NCBI GenBank assembly: GCA_963794475.1
Contig: CAWCDW010000009.1
Coordinates: 110,207 to 174,206, forward strand
Direction of reading: 5' to 3'
Origin: GAS188 sp963794475
GTDB taxonomy: Bacteria > Pseudomonadota > Alphaproteobacteria > Rhizobiales > Beijerinckiaceae
Length of the DNA: 64,000 nt
In this document: piece after piece, positions 57,568 to 64,000 of the stretch
Numbering within the stretch: the stretch's first letter is position 1
Layout of the letters: each line of letters starts with the position of its first letter
Notes under the pieces: generated by a model
Seen by the model: the letters and a program-made list of their open reading frames with translations, nothing else
What the model was told of the DNA's origin: nothing
Database searches by the model: none
Made by a program: the position numbers and the translations under genes

Positions 57568-58115
57568 GACAAACCTCCGTTCCTGAACACCAGATGGATT
57601 GGAGAGGCGAGACGGCCCGCACCGCCGTCGCTCGGCCGTGGCTTTGCGCCTCTCGTGTCAACTTCTTGCTGCTACAAGCCGCAAGGAGGCCGGAAGGTTC
57701 CCTTCCGAATCCGTAAAGTCCGAGCAGATTTCGGGGAGAATCGCCCCTGACATCAAAGATTTGCCGCCCCTTCTGCGCCAGCGGCACTGCGCTCCGGCGA
57801 ACCTTGGCGCGGTTGCGAACGAATGTTCGCCAGCGCCATCGGAGGCCGCCGGGGTGGCAGTTCCTGTGAACCGGATAAGATTCAACGCCTACCGGCGATC
57901 GACGATTACTCGCGAGTTACCGATTTTCGGGAGAGTCTCTCTGTATTCCCTCTTCGAAAGCGGGAGAAGATCGCGGCTCTTTGCTTCGGAGAGCCTCACC
58001 TATTGTTAAGGTAATCGTCGGATAAGGAACTTCATTCGAGATTGACGAGACCCGGTGAAGGGGCCCTTCGGCCCGGTCCGGTCGCTGGCCTCATGCCGAA
58101 AAGGAGATCGCGGCG
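57568..58115. other. Intergenic region, no gene recognised
   Basis: A 548-base gap between the divergent Tyr/Gly-rich gene and the 58116 gene. Open frames of up to 136 codons exist on both strands, but they have no family character, no signal peptide and no good ribosome-binding site. Promoters for the flanking genes are expected here. No palindrome above 8 bp was noticed. Confidence 0.5.
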
Positions 58116-58622
58116 TTGTTTGCTTTATTCAAATCCAGGATTGCGCGCGACCTCACCCCGCGCGAGGAGGAAGCCGCGGCGGCCGTCGCCTACGACTACA
58201 CGCGCAAGACGTCGAGGACGGTCCTCGCCCTCATCGATGGTTATCGCAACGAGAAAATCGTGCCGCTGGCAGCGGATGCGCTGAAGGCCTTCACCGCCAA
58301 GCTCGAGCGCTGCCGCGACGACGAGAATTTCGATCGCGTCGTCGCCCTTCAGGGCGAGTTCGAGGAAACGTTGAAACGGATGACGAAAGAGGCTGTCGCC
58401 GGGCTATGGCACAGCTTGCACGAGTGGCAATTCACGCTCGATGGATCAGGATTGAAGATCGAGCTCGATCGCTACATCGCCTTGACTTTCGGGAATATCT
58501 TCAGGCACCTCGAAGAGAGAGCGACCAGCGAGGCCAACGCCGTCATCGAACGTATCTCCGGCGAGGCTCTGCACGAGCGCCAAGCCGTCCTCGCGAAAAC
58601 GCATGGTTCCGCCCCGCGGTGA
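58116..58622 (+). CDS. Hypothetical cytosolic alpha-helical protein with TTG start
   Basis: A 168-residue hydrophilic, largely helical protein with no family recognised and no signal or membrane segment. It starts with TTG at 58116; AAGGAG at 58101-58106 is spaced nine bases before, which supports this start over later ATG codons. Charged helical stretches include ARDLTPREEEAAAAVAYDYT and LQGEFEETLKRMTKEAVAGL. The next gene is 203 bases downstream on the other strand. Its function cannot be guessed from context. Confidence 0.68.
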   Translation: MFALFKSRIARDLTPREEEAAAAVAYDYTRKTSRTVLALIDGYRNEKIVPLAADALKAFTAKLERCRDDENFDRVVALQGEFEETLKRMTKEAVAGLWHSLHEWQFTLDGSGLKIELDRYIALTFGNIFRHLEERATSEANAVIERISGEALHERQAVLAKTHGSAPR

Positions 58623-58824
58623 GCCGCTGGCGAGCGGCGTGAAGTTGCTCGATACATCCTTTTTTCCAGTCGATCGTTTCGCCCCTTGCCCTTGTTCGAC
58701 CTAATGCCTTTGTCAGGCCAACGAGCACGGCCGTAAGCGCGGCCCGCTAGCGCACTTCCGGTCGCATACCGGCGTTCCAAGGCTCGATCCGGTTGGGACT
58801 ACGGAAACAGCCGACCTGTCCTGT

Positions 58825-59493
58825 TTATTGAAATTTGATCATGTCGATGCTGGTCAGGGTGATCTTGTAAACGATCGAGCTTGTCAAAATGTAAGCCGTG
58901 GCCTGATCCTCATAGGCGTTAACGCCCGCCATTCCGTCTACCGGCACGACAACATCAAAGCCACGCAGGGCCGCCAAGACCGATGTGAAGAGGACGGCGT
59001 TATGCGATGCGGTTCCGACCGCGACGAGGGTCGTGATCCCCTTATCCTTCAGGATCTTTTGGAGACCCGTGTCTTTGTCGCCGATCATGAACTTGTCAAC
59101 GAACCCCGTTACAACGGGCTCCGTGCCCTTGGGCGCGAGCGCCGGAAGGTAATCACCAATCACCGGATTGGGGAAGGTCGCAGGCGATGGGCTCGGAAAC
59201 AGGCTGTAGACTACGGTGGCCCCGCTTGTGCGTGCTGCGGCGAGTAACTTTTCAATCTTCGGAACGGCCGCGACACAACGCGGACGCCTTTGCTCGTTGC
59301 AAGTCTGCTTGAGCATGTCGATCAATAGAACCGCGGTCGTCTTTGGATCGAGTGTAACGCTCTTGAGTTCGGGCGGTGGTGGGACCGTGACCTTTGTCCA
59401 TTCATCGATGATGGTCTCGGGAGATGACGGTGCGGCAAAACTGAACAACGCCGTAAGTGTAACGACCAGCAACGCAAGGTTTTTCTTGGACAC
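58825..59493 (-). CDS. Exported isochorismatase-family protein without the catalytic cysteine
   Basis: A 222-residue isochorismatase-superfamily protein with a signal peptide (SKKNLALLVVTLTALFSFAA). The family triad is Asp-Lys-Cys. The aspartate (TAVLLIDMLKQTC) and lysine (GFVDKFMIGD) are present. At the cysteine position, the motif reads VGTASHNAVLFTSVLAALRG where most hydrolases have TDxCVLAT, so the nucleophile is replaced by alanine. It may be a binding protein or use another mechanism, as isochorismatases without this cysteine do. It stands alone between divergent or unrelated neighbours. Confidence 0.82.
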   Translation of the reverse strand: MSKKNLALLVVTLTALFSFAAPSSPETIIDEWTKVTVPPPPELKSVTLDPKTTAVLLIDMLKQTCNEQRRPRCVAAVPKIEKLLAAARTSGATVVYSLFPSPSPATFPNPVIGDYLPALAPKGTEPVVTGFVDKFMIGDKDTGLQKILKDKGITTLVAVGTASHNAVLFTSVLAALRGFDVVVPVDGMAGVNAYEDQATAYILTSSIVYKITLTSIDMIKFQ

Positions 59494-59628
59494 GGTTTCC
59501 TCCGGCCTCTGATATCACAGAGCACCATTGGTCGATCCAACGGGGTCAACCGCGATACCACTCCGCCGCAAATAGGGCGGCAGGCGCCGTTTTCTCGCTT
59601 AAAATAGGATCAGGGAGGGAATGCTCGA

Positions 59629-59892
59629 CTATTCATTTGGGAATTGTCTTGCGAAGGCGAACACCTTCGCCCTGCGGGAGGCGATCGGTTCATCCCGGTG
59701 GGCAGAATAATCGCAATGCCAGCGAACGATCGTCCAGCCCGGATGGTCTCCTGCCCATCGCGCCAGCGTTGGCAGCGCGCACGTCGCGCAGGTCATCACC
59801 GATATTTGCTGATCGACTGCGATGTGCTTGTCTTCGCAAATATTGTTGTTTCCGATCATGCAGACCGTAAATAACAGCTCGAGGAAGTTCAT
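59629..59892 (-). CDS. Small conserved hypothetical protein
   Basis: An 87-residue protein with six cysteines. It starts MNFLELLFTVCMIGNNNICE, followed by ISVMTCATCALPTLARWAGD and HPGWTIVRWHCDY. The pattern resembles a family of small proteins seen across Rhizobiales in which the HPxWxxxRWxC segment is conserved, though no name or role is established. GGGGAG lies before the ATG at 59892. A frame 85 codons longer upstream has no character. The position between the isochorismatase-like gene and phaC gives no functional hint. Confidence 0.62.
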   Translation of the reverse strand: MNFLELLFTVCMIGNNNICEDKHIAVDQQISVMTCATCALPTLARWAGDHPGWTIVRWHCDYSAHRDEPIASRRAKVFAFARQFPNE

Positions 59893-60260
59893 TGCTGCTC
59901 CCCTTTGCGTTGCGACAGCCTTAGGGCCTAATTCGCTCCTCCAAGCTTCGGCAGCGCGGAAGGGACATGCCGGAAAAATGGAAATGGATCGGCTTTGCGC
60001 AGGCCTGGCCGATGCACCGCGCTGGAATAGCACCAGCAACGATGGCGCAAGCCAAATTCGTGAAACCTCGCGCGCCCGCTCGCGCCATTTGCCCACATGC
60101 CGGCTTCCCCAAACGAACAGCGCCCCTTGTCGGCTGCCCTCACACACAAAAGCACACGCGAAAGATTATTGGGAATTTTTCTGCCAACAAGATTTGAAAG
60201 TCCCAACTCACCCAGGACAAAAATACCAACGGCATTCGCGCCGCCCCCGCAGCCTGCTCC

Positions 60261-60288
60261 GGTCTTGTTGCAACCCCGCAACAAGACC
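60261..60288. other. Strong inverted repeat in the phaC downstream gap
   Basis: GGTCTTGTTGC (60261-60271), loop AACCCC, GCAACAAGACC (60278-60288): 11-bp perfect arms. It lies 140 bases past the phaC stop in a 535-base gap (59893-60427) that otherwise holds no recognisable gene. There is no T run, so it is not a canonical terminator. It could be an operator, RNA stability element or protein-binding site. Confidence 0.65.
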
Positions 60289-60427
60289 ATAAACCGCTCC
60301 GACGGCTTGCCGGAATTCGGAGGTTCAGCAACGGCACCGCGGCTCGCTATCGCGCAGAACCTATTCGGTCCTTTGCCTCATCCTTCCGGCGCCTCGGAAC
60401 CGCCCCAGACTGACGTAAGGAAGAATC

Positions 60428-62218
60428 CTACTCGGTCGCCCGAACCCGCACATAAGAGCCGGGGGCTGCTTCGATTGGCTTCAGCTTTCGACTGCCGGGG
60501 TTACGCGCTTTCACCTCGCCACCCGAGAATTCCGAGACCCACTCGTCCCACGCGGGCCACCATGACCCCTTGAAGGCGGTGGCGTTCTGCAACCATTCAT
60601 CCGCCTTTTTCGGCAAGGTGGAGTTCTGCCAATGTCCGTATTTCGAGCCGGGCGGGCTGACGATGCCTGCGATGTGACCGGAAGCGGCAAGCACGAATTT
60701 TATGGGGCCGCCATAGATCTGCGTCGCCGCGTAGGTGGAGCGCCAAGGGGCGATGTGATCCTCGCGTGTCGAGAGGATGAATGTCGGCGTCGTGATCAGG
60801 CGCAGGTCTATCGGCACGCCCGCGAGCGTGATGCCGCCGGGCTTCGACAGCCGGTTCTCGTGGTACATGTTGCGCAAGTAGAACGAGTGCATGGCCGCCG
60901 GCATGCGGGTCGCGTCGGCGTTCCAATACAACAGGTCGAAGGGGACCGGCTCCTTGCCGAGCAGGTAGTTATTGACGACGAATGACCAGATGAGGTCGTT
61001 CGCCCGGAGCATGTTGAACGAGTTGGCCATGTCGTGGGCTTGAAGGTAGCCCCGCTCGCCCATACGCGCCTCCAGCGCCTTGAGCTGCTCCTCATCGATG
61101 AACACCGCCATGTCGCCGACCTCGGTAAAATCGACGAGGCTCACGAAGTAGGTCGCGCTTTTCACCCGATCCTCGCCTTTGGCGGCGAGATAGGCGAGGG
61201 TGCTGGCGAGCAACGTTCCACCGAGGCAGTAGCCGACCAGATTGGCCCCGCGCTCGCCTGTCGCCGCCTCGATCGCATCGAGCGCCTCGAGCGGGCCTTG
61301 CAGCATGTAGTCCGCGAAGCTCTTCTGCGCGAGGCGCTCGTCGGGGTTGATCCAGGAGATGACGAAAACCGTGTGTCCCCGCGCCACCGCCCAGCGAATG
61401 AAGGAGTTCTCGGGTCGAAGATCGAGAACGTAGAATTTGTTGATCCAGGGCGGGACGATCAAAAGCGGCGTGCGACGCACCTTCTTGGTGGCGGGGGCAT
61501 ATTGGATGAGCTGCATCAGCTCGTTCTGGTAGATCACTTGGCCGGGCGTTGTGGCGATGTTTTTCCCGGGCCGGAACGCCTTCATGTCGGTCATCGCGAT
61601 CGAGAGCCGGCCTTTGCCGCGCTCCAAATCCTCGAGGAGGTGCTCGAGCCCGTGCAGGAGGTTTTCACCGCCGCTCCGAAGGGTCGCCTCCAGCACCTCC
61701 GGATTACTCGCCAGGAAGTTCGACGGCGCGATCGCGTCCACGAATTGCCGCGTATAGAAGTCGACTTTATGGGCGGTCTTGTTGTCGAGGCCTTCGACCT
61801 GCCGCACCGTCGAAAGGATCGAGTCGGCCGTAACGAGATAGCTCTGCTTGATGTAGTCGAAGATCACGTTCTCGCTCCACGCCGGATTGCGGAAGCGCCG
61901 ATCGGGTAAGGGTTGGTCGGTCGCATCCGCGACCCCGAACATGCGCTGTGCCGCGCGCTGCCACAGCTGCATCTGGCGGTTCCAAAGCCCGATCTGCACT
62001 CTTGCGAGCGTCTGCGGATCCGCCAGCATCTGCGATGTAAGGGCCTGGAACGCGTTGCCCACGCTTGCCGGGTCGCTCATGCCGAGATTGGCGTCGGTCG
62101 GGCCGCGGGTCAGGAATTCCGCCACGAGCCGCTGGCTGCGCTCCGCGACACGAGCGAGGCTCTCCGAAAATTGGATCGGATCGGGCAACCGAAGTTCGGG
62201 AGAAGATGAAGCGCTCAT
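60428..62218 (-). CDS. phaC: Class I poly(3-hydroxybutyrate) synthase PhaC
   Basis: A 596-residue polyester synthase that polymerises hydroxyacyl-CoA into storage granules. The lipase-like box is LVGYCLGGTLLAS (catalytic cysteine about residue 331), with the aspartate in TREDHIAPW and the histidine in LAASGHIAGI completing the triad. The N-terminal PhaC domain (LFRNPAWSEN-like RFRNPAWSEN and FDYIKQSYL) and length fit class I. ATG at 62218 is preceded by GGGAG at 8 bases; an ATG at 62257 would add 13 residues. No phaA, phaB or phasin gene is adjacent, so the pathway is split. A hairpin lies downstream. Confidence 0.93.
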   Translation of the reverse strand: MSASSSPELRLPDPIQFSESLARVAERSQRLVAEFLTRGPTDANLGMSDPASVGNAFQALTSQMLADPQTLARVQIGLWNRQMQLWQRAAQRMFGVADATDQPLPDRRFRNPAWSENVIFDYIKQSYLVTADSILSTVRQVEGLDNKTAHKVDFYTRQFVDAIAPSNFLASNPEVLEATLRSGGENLLHGLEHLLEDLERGKGRLSIAMTDMKAFRPGKNIATTPGQVIYQNELMQLIQYAPATKKVRRTPLLIVPPWINKFYVLDLRPENSFIRWAVARGHTVFVISWINPDERLAQKSFADYMLQGPLEALDAIEAATGERGANLVGYCLGGTLLASTLAYLAAKGEDRVKSATYFVSLVDFTEVGDMAVFIDEEQLKALEARMGERGYLQAHDMANSFNMLRANDLIWSFVVNNYLLGKEPVPFDLLYWNADATRMPAAMHSFYLRNMYHENRLSKPGGITLAGVPIDLRLITTPTFILSTREDHIAPWRSTYAATQIYGGPIKFVLAASGHIAGIVSPPGSKYGHWQNSTLPKKADEWLQNATAFKGSWWPAWDEWVSEFSGGEVKARNPGSRKLKPIEAAPGSYVRVRATE

Positions 62219-62565
62219 GGAAGGCTCCCATCGGTAGGGCGTTGCTTCCGTCGACATCCTTCAACGGGGTCCCAACATCAAAGCATGGGAGCGCTTTGTG
62301 CAAAAGATCAAGTCGTCGTCGAATATACTATCAACCCGAATGTAAAAATCGATGACCGCAGCCGCTTCTCCGAATAACCACATAGATGAGGTAGGCACCT
62401 ATCCTGACGCCGTGATCGAATCGCGCGCCGCGCCTTATGAGGGGTTCGATAAAAAGTATTCGAGCGAAGGAGACGTTCCGAGCGCGGATTCCAGTGTATT
62501 CAGGATCGGGCATGCGCGGCTTTACGGCACGTTAAGCAATCCCATAAAATGTTCTTTTCTCTTGG
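62219..62565. other. Intergenic region upstream of phaC and of the 62613 gene
   Basis: A divergent gap of about 390 bases to 62612. It is relatively rich in A and T near 62300-62360, consistent with the phaC promoter. A frame running from 62352 into the small 62613 gene has no family character before 62613. No other signal was recognised except the EcfG-type promoter at 62566. Confidence 0.45.
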
Positions 62566-62590
62566 GGAACGGCCCCATTGATCCTACGTT
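62566..62590 (+). promoter_or_regulatory. EcfG-type general stress promoter
   Basis: GGAAC (62566-62570), 16 bases, then CGTT (62587-62590), the consensus spacing and hexamers of alphaproteobacterial EcfG (general stress sigma factor) promoters. The predicted start site is near 62597, just before the AAGGAGG ribosome-binding site of the small gene at 62613. Confidence 0.72.
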
Positions 62591-62612
62591 GACCACCCAA
62601 GGAGGCGACGGG

Positions 62613-62852
62613 ATGGTGTCTTCAAACGTATTGCGTCATCACGCATCGGAATGCCTGAAGCTAGCACAGAACGTGAGCGGTGAAGGGCGGGCATGTCTGG
62701 TCGCGCTGGCCAAGCGTTGGACGAAGGATGCAGAGGAGATCGAGCGCCGCGACGCGTTGGCGTGGCGTGAGGAGCGCTCATGCGACGCGCGCAGCGGCCC
62801 CGAAGACCGAATCAACAACGCGGGGGTGTTCCTTCGGAAGCCTAGTTGCTAA
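62613..62852 (+). CDS. Small cytosolic protein under a stress-type promoter, unknown
   Basis: A 79-residue protein starting MVSSNVLRHHASECLKLAQN, with GRACLVALAKRWTKDAEEIE in the middle. Small proteins with this ECLKLA...W layout are common in Rhizobiales and are without function. AAGGAGG lies eight bases before the ATG and an EcfG-type promoter lies just upstream, so it is probably induced by general stress. A longer frame from 62352 lacks support. Four cysteines are present, the last at the C-terminus. Confidence 0.72.
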   Translation: MVSSNVLRHHASECLKLAQNVSGEGRACLVALAKRWTKDAEEIERRDALAWREERSCDARSGPEDRINNAGVFLRKPSC

Positions 62853-62902
62853 CCCATCCGCAATGGCGTCTCGGGAGGGTTCCGTCATCATCTGTCGTTC
62901 CC

Positions 62903-63148
62903 CTATTTGGGAATAGGCACGCAAGTATGAGTACGCGGTGTTGTTGTCGTTCTTCCCCCTCCGACCAATGTTCCTGCGCCAACCTGATCGACTTGTCCTT
63001 TTGGACATCTTCCGTTGTCCACATACACGGCTTGCCCCGCTGTAAGGGCGCCCGCGGGTGGTTCTTTCTTCAAGATCTCCACGGCCCAAGCCTGGCTCAC
63101 AATGGCCGTCGCGAGCAATGCGGCTGCCGCGAACAACATTTTGGTCAT
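62903..63148 (-). CDS. Small secreted protein, unknown
   Basis: An 81-residue protein with a signal peptide (TKMLFAAAALLATAIVSQAW, cleaved near AWA) and a mature part of about 60 residues. The segment EILKKEPPAGALTAGQAVYV followed by DNGRCPKGQ and the ending THTCVPIPK place two cysteines in a probable disulfide. Resemblance to a family of short rhizobial secreted proteins with a DxGxCPxGQ core is noted, without known role. The start could also be the ATG three codons later. It converges with the 62613 gene. Confidence 0.68.
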   Translation of the reverse strand: MTKMLFAAAALLATAIVSQAWAVEILKKEPPAGALTAGQAVYVDNGRCPKGQVDQVGAGTLVGGGRTTTTPRTHTCVPIPK

Positions 63149-63596
63149 GATGCTCTACCTTTATTTTCTACGGATACAGAACGTCGCATTAATCGGATCG
63201 CCGCTCAATCAATAGTTCACACGACCAGCTTTCATTATTCCCGCAACATGTCTGAGGGACGTGATTTGCGAACTGTCTTTGACCGCTGGCTTCTGTTCTA
63301 GGAAAACACGTGCGCCGGAGTGTGCGGGCCGGAACAGAGAGACGCGGCCGGACCGACCAGCAATGCGGGCTTCGGGTCGCGCCCCGCTCGATCGAAGCTG
63401 GGCTCAGGCGGTAGGCGGCGAGGCCGGCATTTGCGGCCCCCGCACGAATTTGGCGCGTCAGTGAGATGCGTCATGCATGAAGGCCCAGGCAGCCCGGCGG
63501 GCATTTACGCTGGTGGTCATCCGAGGTTCAGGATTGGGGGTTCAGTCACCGCATATGGGCTGGGGGTGCTCCGGCAACCTCCGAAGGAGAACGATT
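63149..63596. other. Intergenic region, no gene recognised
   Basis: A 448-base gap between divergent small genes. Open frames on both strands lack family character and ribosome-binding sites. It must hold promoters for the flanking genes. No EcfG-type motif or strong palindrome was seen here. Confidence 0.45.
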
Positions 63597-63833
63597 ATGA
63601 AAATGCGTTTCATTCTGCCGCTGATGGCGTCGGTGTCTTTGGCGATCCCCGCGGTCGCGCAGACGACCCCGCAACCCGCTGCTCCGGAACCGGCCATGCA
63701 GGATCAATCGACTCCAGCGCCAATGGCGAAGCACGGGAAGGCGAAGGCCAAGACCCATAAGAAGATGGCCAAGGGCAAGCACACAAAGGCGAAGCCCGCG
63801 GAACCCGCCGACGATCAGGCCGCTCCGCAGTAA
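63597..63833 (+). CDS. Small secreted Lys/Ala/His-rich protein
   Basis: A 78-residue protein with a signal peptide (KMRFILPLMASVSLAIPAVA, cleaved at AVAQT) and a mature part of low complexity: a proline/alanine stretch, then a basic region (AKHGKAKAKTHKKMAKGKHT) and an acidic end. AAGGAG precedes the ATG at 63597. Such basic secreted peptides occur widely in Rhizobiales; a DNA-, polyanion- or metal-binding role is possible but not shown. The remaining 167 bases of the window hold no gene recognised. Confidence 0.68.
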   Translation: MKMRFILPLMASVSLAIPAVAQTTPQPAAPEPAMQDQSTPAPMAKHGKAKAKTHKKMAKGKHTKAKPAEPADDQAAPQ

Positions 63834-64000
63834 GTCCTTCTCGACGGTCACAAGCGCGCAATGGGTATTGCGTTCGCGCCCACCACCGGTCACCCGCGGT
63901 GCCGCATTTTGGCGATGCTGGGCGAAGGCGGACTGCCGGCGAAGCGTCGATCCTGCTTTGCAGGAAAACAGCAATTTCCGCGAAGGAATGGTGGAGCTGA

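Noticed and set aside
57599..58009. A 136-codon plus-strand frame in the 548-base gap
   Set aside because: No ribosome-binding site, domain, signal or membrane segment. Probably chance.

Overview
The window is GC-rich, densely coding DNA that reads as a chromosomal segment of a free-living alphaproteobacterium, most likely of the order Hyphomicrobiales (Rhizobiales). Supporting signs are an AqpS-type arsenic locus, a purC gene divergent from a DUF1476 (F1-ATPase zeta subunit) gene, an ArsR-methyltransferase/metF/metH cluster, an IalB-family secreted protein and a GGAAC-N16-CGTT (EcfG-type) promoter. Genus cannot be assigned by eye. No phage, insertion sequence, CRISPR array or rRNA was seen. 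One tRNA (Gly, CCC) is present.

Layout. 0-1 kb: end of a YhaN-like ATPase gene and a vapBC toxin-antitoxin pair. 1.3-5.2 kb: a four-gene osmoprotectant-type ABC importer (yehZYXW order), its ATPase gene broken by one extra base. 5.2-10.5 kb: an HMG-CoA lyase-like gene, sulfite dehydrogenase sorAB, a class III aminotransferase and a YpfJ-type metallopeptidase. 11.2-15.4 kb: a family-4-like uracil-DNA glycosylase and an arsenic locus (arsC, aqpS, arsR, arsO) with two matching operator-like palindromes. 15.5-18.9 kb: a frameshifted GGDEF-EAL protein and an IalB-like protein. 19-22.5 kb: the conserved ATP-grasp/alpha-E/transglutaminase trio. 22.6-28.6 kb: a frameshifted hydrolase, an exported F420-reductase-like protein, an NTP/NDP-exchanger-like transporter, tRNA-Gly, an MFS transporter, a HigA remnant and an HpcH aldolase. 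28.6-32.6 kb: DUF1476 divergent from purC, purS and purQ, with two putative lipoprotein genes interleaved. 32.7-42 kb: eukaryote-like ileS, an ArsR-methyltransferase fusion behind a perfect palindrome, metF and metH. 42-46.3 kb: an orphan xanthine-dehydrogenase-type large subunit, a methyltransferase and a GFA-domain protein. 46.3-56.1 kb: a peptide-type ABC importer flanked by two FAD amine oxidases. 56.4-64 kb: an L,D-transpeptidase, phaC (PHB synthase), a cysteine-less isochorismatase-like protein and several small secreted or unknown proteins.

How the genes work together. The 46.3-56.1 kb block looks like one catabolic unit: a peptide/opine-class importer followed by a dimethylglycine/sarcosine dehydrogenase with a folate-binding GcvT domain, plus a divergent D-amino-acid-oxidase-type enzyme. 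A GFA-family protein (45.85 kb) and metF-metH (37-42 kb) lie nearby and could relate to the one-carbon units released, though that link is inference. The arsenic genes form a repressor-controlled unit. The purine genes form a coupled series in which a terminator-like hairpin lies just past purC, inside the next reading frame.

Three genes (ABC ATPase, GGDEF-EAL, alpha/beta hydrolase) each carry a single extra base with an otherwise intact downstream frame. These may be sequencing errors or recent mutations, and raw reads would decide. Several enzymes lack a key catalytic residue (transglutaminase, isochorismatase, xanthine-dehydrogenase-type subunit). No wholly new multi-gene system is evident. 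The most interesting signals are the hairpin in the purine operon, the paired ArsR-type operators with a leaderless arsR, and the methylated-amine uptake/oxidation cluster.
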